Source: JBFJVZ01 sp041623895
GTDB lineage: Bacteria > Planctomycetota > Planctomycetia > Pirellulales > Pirellulaceae
Reading direction: 5' to 3'
Assembly (NCBI GenBank): GCA_041623895.1
Contig: JBFJVZ010000015.1
Location: forward strand, 1-38,285
DNA length: 38,285 nt
The notes under the pieces are model-generated. The model made no database searches, was not told the DNA's origin, and saw only the letters and a list, made by a program, of their open reading frames with translations. Positions 33,598 to 38,285 of the stretch are shown piece after piece. Position 1 is the first letter of the stretch; each line of letters begins with the position of its first letter. A program made the translations under genes and the position numbers.

Positions 33598-35505
33598 ATG
33601 ATCCGCCTGTCGATCGCTCAATTTGCACGGATTCGTAAACGCCGCACGCTGCTGACTTTGCTGGGCATCGGCATGTTGGCCGCAAACGCTAGCGCGGCTG
33701 ACATTCTTGTGTCGACGGATGCCGATTCCGGTGCCGGATCGTTGCGTGAGGCGATCACTCAGGCCGCTGATGGTGATCGAATCGTTTTTGAAATACCAGC
33801 CACACCCACGATTACGTTGCTGAGCGATCTGCCGGAGATTTCTGTCGACATTTCCTTCGCCAACAACAACGCAGTCGACGTCACCATTGATCGCAATGAC
33901 AATGGACCTCTCAGTTTTACCGGCAGTTTGGCCGACCCGACCGTATTGGTTGTCAACACGGGAGGCGCTCCCTCACTCGATGCAGATATCCTTGCCTCGG
34001 CAGGCACGACGATCTTTGGTGCCGGTGCCGTCAGCGGTAACTTAGTGATCCCTGGAACGCTTGCCCCCGGTGCGGATGCGGCCCCCGCGTCGATTGGGAC
34101 CTTTAGCGTCACCGGTGATTTGGACGTTTCATCCGCTCAAGTCCAATTGGACATCTCCGCCGCGGGTGCAACGTTGTCCAGCGACTTGATCGAAGTCAGC
34201 GGTACGGCGACGGTGGACGGCGCGACGCTGGCGCCAAATTTCATTGGTGATCAATTCGCGGTTGGCCAGCAATTCCTCGTCCTGGACTCGACCAATCCCA
34301 TTGCCGGAACCTTCATCAATCAAGCTGACGTGTTTGCACTGCCGAACAATCCGTTTCTGCAGGCCGTGCAAGATACTTCGCTGGGAACGGATGATTTTGG
34401 TTTCTCGATTGAAGACAACGGTACCCCGTTCACTTCCGTTGTCTCAGGTTGCAATCAAACTTCTGCCGCCGTTTTGCTGGACACACTGCAAGCCAGCGCA
34501 ACGCCGCCGGCCGCTGTGCTCGCCTTAAGAAATGGGTCGACCGACGCGGTCTTGCTGGCTGTGGATCAACTGTCCGGTTCCATTTATCCATCGCTCATTG
34601 GAGCGGAAATCAATCACATCCAAAACAATCTTGAATCCATTCGTGATATGGTCTCCTGGCACGCTAGCTCTGGGACAAGCACGCTGACGCCGTGGGCTCG
34701 TGGGTATGGAGTCTCTGGTCAGGTCGATCGAGACGATTGTCAAACAGTCGGTTATCGACAAGAAATCGGTGGCCTCGAACTGGGATGCGGATTGGGCAGT
34801 AACAACGGACTGGCAGCTTACGGGTTTGCCCACTTGGCGGGCGGAAATCTAAACGCACGAGGTGTCGACCAAAAAGCAGACACCGAATCATATCGTGGAG
34901 GCGGCTGTCTGGTGTATGTAGGTCAAAGAATCTACCTGCTGGCGGCTGCTGGCGCCGGCGGACAGGAATACGACGTTCGTCGTTCGTTGAGCGCATTGGA
35001 AGGCTCGAGTTTCGTCACAAGCTCCTTTGATGGTTCCGCCCAATTTGGATACTTTGAAATGGCGTTTGCCACGCCTTGGACGCCCTACTTTGCGCTGCAC
35101 ACAACGCGCGTGGACTTGGATTCAATCACCGAAACGGGGGATCCAGATTTTGCCTTGATCAACGACGGCGGCGACGGTGATTCGCTGCGAGGTGTGTTGG
35201 GGATCGCACTCGCGAAAGCCGCACCGACGCCGATCGGCATGGCAACCACGCGACTGCGATTTGGATGGCTGCATGAGTATCTGGATGAGTCACAGACATT
35301 TGTTTCTCAAGTCGCCGGTGGCGGCACGCCAACCGGGTCGTTGGTGGATCGCGGCGTGGCTGCCGGAAAAGACTGGGGATTTGTCAGAACCCAGGTGGAA
35401 ATGGGAACGTTGCTGGGCGGACAATTCATGTTTGCCTACGAAGGTCAGTTCAACAGCGATTCGTCGTTCAATGCGTTGTTGGCAGGAGCGGGTTGGGCGT
35501 ATTGA
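33598..35505 (+). CDS. Autotransporter-type outer-membrane beta-barrel protein
   Basis: Protein of 635 residues. The signal peptide (TLLTLLGIGMLAANASA) is followed by a CSLREA-like start (VSTDADSGAGSLREAITQA), then a parallel beta-helix-like passenger with repeats of GxxTIFGAGAVSGNLVIPG. The last about 280 residues show alternating amphipathic beta strands (TPWARGYGVSGQV through FMFAYEGQFNSDSSFNALLAGAGWAY) typical of the autotransporter barrel, ending in an aromatic residue. ATG 33598 has GAGG about 10 bases upstream. The passenger is probably exposed at the surface. It lies immediately left of the cassette array. Confidence 0.82.
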   Translation: MIRLSIAQFARIRKRRTLLTLLGIGMLAANASAADILVSTDADSGAGSLREAITQAADGDRIVFEIPATPTITLLSDLPEISVDISFANNNAVDVTIDRNDNGPLSFTGSLADPTVLVVNTGGAPSLDADILASAGTTIFGAGAVSGNLVIPGTLAPGADAAPASIGTFSVTGDLDVSSAQVQLDISAAGATLSSDLIEVSGTATVDGATLAPNFIGDQFAVGQQFLVLDSTNPIAGTFINQADVFALPNNPFLQAVQDTSLGTDDFGFSIEDNGTPFTSVVSGCNQTSAAVLLDTLQASATPPAAVLALRNGSTDAVLLAVDQLSGSIYPSLIGAEINHIQNNLESIRDMVSWHASSGTSTLTPWARGYGVSGQVDRDDCQTVGYRQEIGGLELGCGLGSNNGLAAYGFAHLAGGNLNARGVDQKADTESYRGGGCLVYVGQRIYLLAAAGAGGQEYDVRRSLSALEGSSFVTSSFDGSAQFGYFEMAFATPWTPYFALHTTRVDLDSITETGDPDFALINDGGDGDSLRGVLGIALAKAAPTPIGMATTRLRFGWLHEYLDESQTFVSQVAGGGTPTGSLVDRGVAAGKDWGFVRTQVEMGTLLGGQFMFAYEGQFNSDSSFNALLAGAGWAY

Positions 35506-35565
35506 GCTGGGCGGATTGAACACGGCCAAACAGTCTTCTGGAGTTGCCGGGCATCTTCAGTCGCC

Positions 35566-35652
35566 GACGAACGTCCGCGATAACCGAGTCGCGGGAGTTG
35601 ACTGTCCACTTCAAAACCGCTCGGCTCCGCGACTTATGGGGTGCGTGTAGGC
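35566..35652 (-). other. attC-like site C (degenerate R'')
   Basis: Minus strand. The R' core is GTTCGTC at 35572-35566, L' is GGTTATCGC at 35585-35577, and a stem pairs AAGTCGCGGAG with CTCCCGCGACT, with one unpaired base as in attC. The L'' side ends CACCCCATAAG, close to the ACCATAAG of site A. The R'' end reads GCCTACAC instead of a GNNGAAC-like core, so recombination may be impaired. It marks the left end of the visible array. Confidence 0.6.
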
Positions 35653-35736
35653 GCACCAGCACTCGTCGTACGACTGTCTGTCAAAGAAGTACCGATCATC
35701 AAACGAAAAAACATTCACTTCGCTTCGGACGCAGAA
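35573..35736 (-). other. Short non-coding cassette between sites B and C
   Basis: The segment from TT of site B's R' to site C spans about 165 bases, roughly half of it the attC itself. No ORF of useful length with an RBS is seen. It may be a non-coding cassette or the eroded remainder of one. Confidence 0.45.
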
Positions 35737-35820
35737 CGACCAGCGTAACCGGGCCGCCGCCAATTCCGTTACCATTTAGTTTGATCCGGACGGCGGCTTC
35801 GATTCACCTATTTGTTCGTC
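35731..35820 (-). other. attC-like site B, overlapping the barstar-like gene
   Basis: Minus strand, 90 bp. R'' GACGAAC is at 35820-35814, L'' around 35810-35800, stem GCCGCCG paired with CGGCGGC, L' GGTTACGC at 35750-35743 and R' GTTCTGC at 35737-35731. R'' is complementary in its GTTCG core to the start of the same cassette at 36486, as expected for a cassette that once closed on itself. The stop codon of the barstar-like gene (35778-35776) is inside this site. Confidence 0.75.
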
Positions 35821-36339
35821 GGCTTTGAGTTTTCGAGTTGAAGGCTGCCACTCGCGGCGATTCCAGTTTCCAAATGTTGCACCCAGTGGTCCCGTTCGAA
35901 AACTTGGAGAATCGCTTTGGAGCAATGCCACTAATCGTTTACCAAACAGTAAAGCGCGGCGTGAATTGTCCGTGATTATACCTAGTAATGCGTCGGCAAT
36001 AGTAGGGTTTCGATCTGCGAAGGTATCGAAATGCGTGAGGACGAGGGCGAGTCCACCATCGTCAGAGATTGCTAAGTCCGAAAGAGAATCGTTCAACGCA
36101 TTAAGATTGCGGCCATAGTATTCCGGGAAGCCCAACGCAGATGAAATGTCGAGGTGCATCTCGATTTCAGTCGGCCATCGTGACGTATCGAAGGTGTGAA
36201 CAGCGTAGCCGTGTTGTTCGAGCCATCGTGAGTCATCGATCAGAAACTCAGATCGCCAGTAAAGGTTGACCGGACCTCTTTGAAGCAGGTCCCAATCAAC
36301 TCGATCGTATGTGTCAGACGTGTCGCTGAAGCCAGCCAT
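35776..36339 (-). CDS. Barstar-like protein encoded in an integron-type cassette
   Basis: Protein of 187 residues. The central motif FPEYYGRNLNALNDSLSDL is the barstar helix signature, preceded by a region with LIDDSRWLEQHGYAVHTFD. Barstar inhibits a secreted ribonuclease by binding its active site; relatives serve as immunity proteins. The N-terminal about 60 and C-terminal about 60 residues are extra relative to classical barstar (about 90). No barnase-like toxin gene is adjacent. ATG 36339 has GGAGG about 10 bases upstream, which rules out the longer ORF from 36411. It is flanked by attC-like sites A and B on the same strand. Likely cassette cargo; partner nuclease unknown. Confidence 0.78.
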   Translation of the reverse strand: MAGFSDTSDTYDRVDWDLLQRGPVNLYWRSEFLIDDSRWLEQHGYAVHTFDTSRWPTEIEMHLDISSALGFPEYYGRNLNALNDSLSDLAISDDGGLALVLTHFDTFADRNPTIADALLGIITDNSRRALLFGKRLVALLQSDSPSFRTGPLGATFGNWNRREWQPSTRKLKADEQIGESKPPSGSN

Positions 36340-36480
36340 TTGATTGATGCCTCCAGCCCACGAACGCGGCAGCGTTGACCGGGGCCGAGCGGATGAGCAA
36401 CCACTGCCCAAGAGCCGTTCGAGGCCTCCGCGTCCAACCCAATGTTACATCCCAAATTCTACGAGATCGCCACCGTCGAC

Positions 36481-36570
36481 GCGAACGAATTGCGATAACC
36501 GGGCCTCCGCGGCTGATCTTCCATTTTGAAAACGCGCTGTCGGCGGCTTATGGTCACCGCTTTGTTCTGC
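36481..36570 (-). other. attC-like site A
   Basis: Minus strand, 90 bp. R'' GCAGAAC (36570-36564), L'' GCGGTGACC (36560-36552), stem GCCGCCG pairing with CGGAGGC with one mismatch, L' GGTTATCGC (36500-36492, 7 of 9 positions match L'' complement) and R' GTTCGC (36486-36481). R'' is complementary to the GTTCTGC that starts the preceding cassette at 37190. The preceding gene's TAG stop directly abuts R''. This is the best of the four sites. Confidence 0.82.
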
Positions 36571-37155
36571 CTATTCTACATCGCCGTGTGACGTGACACC
36601 CGCCTGAGGTGGCGGCGCAATGATGACTGCCACAAACGGTAGCCGCTCGTCGACCTTGACCGGCTTTCGTTCTTTGCCGACAAAGAGCTGCACTGGTCTT
36701 ACTGCTCGACTACCAGGTTCGTCCGGCAGCCTGATGTTCGCCTCGACACCGAACGGCAACCAACCAGCAACTCTAACCAACAAGCGACCGTTCTTCCGCT
36801 CAGGAATGTCCCCGCCGACCGGGCAATAGGGGTGTTTGCCGCCAAGGCGGCCATCCCATACGTCATTGTCTACGATATCGTCCGCAAGCAGCCCATCACA
36901 AACGGGCACCCAATCTGTGACAGCAAAATATTCGGGCGGGCCCAGTTGATTGAGCTGCTCTGCAACTTAGGACTCAACGACAGGGCCGTCCTGCTTAGGA
37001 GTGCGAGAGGTGACGGGCACGATGACTTTGACGAGCACTTGGTTGAACCGGTGACGCGAGGTCGACTCCGGCGTAGGGGCCTGAGCGGGTAACTCGGCAG
37101 CAATGGCCGCGACCATGTTATAGACCAGCAGACAAACGAAACTTGGACGCATCAT
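36571..37155 (-). pseudogene. Secreted cassette protein interrupted by one in-frame stop
   Basis: Reading from ATG 37155 the frame gives a signal peptide (MRPSFVCLLVYNMVAAIAA) and about 60 residues to GPVVES, then a TAA at 36969-36967. The same frame continues without any other stop to a TAG at 36573-36571: VAEQLNQLGPPEYFAVTDWV, then VWDGRLGGKHPYCPVGG, LLVRVAGWLPFGVE and DERLPFVAVIIAPPPQAG. Together about 193 codons. The reading continues as convincing protein after the stop, so a nonsense mutation (or sequencing error, or readthrough) is likely. I recognise no family. The gene end touches attC A, and a GTTCTGC start is 35 bases upstream of ATG at site D. Confidence 0.7.
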
Positions 37156-37183
37156 TTTGGACCGCACTATGTGTCAGTAGTAC

Positions 37184-37270
37184 GCAGAACGGTGGGCATA
37201 ACCGAGCGACCGCTGACCGGTTACTACCGACCAAAAGACCTGATCGGTCGCTTCGGGCGAGTAGTTCGGA
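37184..37270 (-). other. attC-like site D at the right end of the visible array
   Basis: Minus strand, 87 bp. R' GTTCTGC is at 37190-37184, L' GGTTATGC just upstream, and CCGAAGCGACCG pairs with CGGTCGCTCGG with one unpaired base. The R'' candidate is TCCGAAC at 37270-37264, but its L'' pairing is weak. The 3' half is convincing because cassette A's R'' matches its GTTCTGC. The 5' half could alternatively be the 3' end of the adjacent group II intron. Confidence 0.65.
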
Positions 37271-37375
37271 GTGTTTCGAGTTTAGGATAGGGTTTGTGTT
37301 CACGGTTTGCCACGGATTTCTCCTTGTGGTGTCACAATATTCTCTCCTTGCCCAATTGAACTCCGAACCCTCTCA

Positions 37376-37408
37376 GAACCGGACGGGCGCTGTTAACGCA
37401 TCCGGCTC
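37376..37408 (-). ncRNA. Group II intron domain V
   Basis: On the minus strand, GAGCCGGATGCG, a 7-base loop region, and CGCCCGTCCGGTTC make the classic domain V hairpin, including the AGC triad of GAGCC. It lies 25 bases downstream of the reverse transcriptase stop, in the expected place. Domain VI is not clear: GTTCGGAGT at 37368-37360 has a perfect 9-bp complement only at 37272-37264. Confidence 0.82.
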
Positions 37409-37432
37409 CCAACCGACACCTAGCACCTGGCA

Positions 37433-38285
37433 TCACGTCGCCCTCCCCAGCGCGATCAAGTCCTTGATTCGACCCGGATTCGGCAACGGATGGTGATCGA
37501 GGTAACGCTGGTAAGCCTCCCAACTCAAGTTGCGGCCCTTCTGACTACGACGCCGCATCCAACGCAAACCTAATCTCCGCGCTGCCTCACGGTACTTCAT
37601 CAGCATCTCCCAATTGTCATTGACATTGTAGTACTGAAAGTGACCTTGAAGCTTACGCACCAGCGTCGGCCATTCGATTGAGATCGGTGTCGTCAGCTGA
37701 GTTCGAAACCAGTCTTTCAGCTCGCGCACCTTCGCACCAAACTTCTTTGCCGATGTTCTCCGTTTCAATTTGAACTTGCCCGAGCGGCTATGACCGCAGT
37801 AATGCATGAAGCCAAGAAAATCAAAAGTCCCTGGTGAACCCTCGCCCAGCCGCTGGCAATCGCGGCGGGCAAAGCGTCCGAAACGCAGTAACTTCGTCTT
37901 CTCCTCGGCTAACTCCAGCGAATACCGACCGAGACGTTTGCCCAACACTTCGCGCAAACGCTTGGCGTCCGTCTCTCGCTCGAACGTGCAGATGAAATCA
38001 TCCGCAAAGCGAATGATCGACGCTTCGCCCGATAGGCGAGGCTTCACCTCTTGCTCGAACCACGCATCCAGCACGTAGTGCAAATACACGTTAGCCAGCA
38101 GTGGGGAAAGCACCGAACCTTGCGCAACGCCTTCGGTCGTGTGACGTTCGTCTCGAATCATCACCCCGGGTGAAGAAACTCGGTGATCAGCCGCAGCATC
38201 CTCTTGTCTTCGATTCGCCTGCTGAGAAGCTCGAGCAGCTTTCCAAAATCGACGTGATCGAAGAAACCCTTGATGTCCGCGTCGA
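37433..38285 (-). pseudogene. Group II intron reverse transcriptase, frameshifted and cut by the window edge
   Basis: The downstream part (from about 38164) reads GVAQGSVLSPLLANVYLHYVLD, the catalytic FADD in IIRFADDFICTF, FDFLGFMHYCGHS and the maturase X-domain-like GHFQYYNVNDNWEMLM. The upstream part, cut at 38285, reads DADIKGFFDHVDFGKLLELL and RLITEFLHPG in another frame and meets a TGA at about 38166. One extra G in the CCCGGGG run would rejoin HPG with VMIRDERH. Thus either an indel has inactivated it or the sequence has an error. No endonuclease domain is seen at the C-terminus. The element lies immediately upstream of attC-like site D in the cassette orientation. Confidence 0.85.

Noticed and set aside
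36240..36455. Minus-strand ORF overlapping the barstar-like gene start (HPLGPGQRCRVRGLE)
   Set aside because: It reads protein-like for 40 residues but overlaps the barstar gene in another frame and has no RBS; the barstar start has GGAGG.
35506..37270. CRISPR array as an explanation of the repeats
   Set aside because: Sites are 87-90 bp, imperfect, structured and separated by genes, unlike short identical repeats with uniform spacers.

Overview
The window looks like chromosomal DNA of a planctomycete, most likely a Pirellulaceae/Rhodopirellula-type bacterium. This is inferred from gene content (GT81 glucosyl-phosphoglycerate synthase, exported PQQ-propeller lipoprotein, fasciclin-repeat protein, many GTG/TTG-looking starts, weak Shine-Dalgarno sites) and from dispersed GTAG...CTAC hairpin repeats between genes. 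No rRNA, tRNA or CRISPR was seen.

Region 1 (1-10.3 kb) holds an exported methyltransferase, a PQQ-propeller lipoprotein and a seven-gene export operon. The operon runs TolC-like channel, very Cys-rich protein, MacB/FtsX-type permease, lipoprotein with a Cys cluster, HlyD-type adaptor, LolD/MacB-type ATPase, second permease. Together they would form a tripartite envelope-spanning ABC exporter; the cysteine-rich partners hint at metal or redox-related cargo. The block is bounded by two 96-bp repeats in inverted orientation, identical over a 64-bp core.

Region 2 (10.4-21.5 kb) is one long plus-strand gene train. It has a tandem AAA ATPase (first domain degenerate), a solute-binding/OmpA fusion, a membrane-anchored periplasmic vWA protein, a second solute-binding/OmpA fusion, a membrane coiled-coil protein and a PspA-family protein. 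It continues with a solute-binding lipoprotein, an importer permease and an importer ATPase, and ends at a strong hairpin. Three TauA/NrtA-like binding modules, two of them tethered to a peptidoglycan-binding domain, sit with an envelope-stress protein and an ATPase/vWA pair. This is the best candidate here for an undescribed multi-component system, perhaps coupling substrate sensing or uptake to envelope maintenance.

Region 3 (21.5-35.5 kb) is mixed housekeeping and envelope genes: fasciclin protein, GpgS-like enzyme with PPK2, zinc-ribbon membrane protein, LemA with an M48 protease, a DUF4198-like protein, a large hybrid histidine kinase with two receivers and HPt, and an autotransporter-type beta-barrel protein.

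Region 4 (35.5-38.3 kb) looks like a piece of a chromosomal integron cassette array read on the minus strand. Four attC-like sites of 87-90 bp share an R''-L''-stem-L'-R' layout. Between them lie a secreted-protein cassette broken by one in-frame stop, a barstar-like cassette whose stop codon lies inside its own attC, and a tiny non-coding cassette. The next upstream element is a group II intron fragment with a frameshifted reverse transcriptase and a clear domain V. No integron integrase is in the window; by orientation it would lie beyond the right edge.
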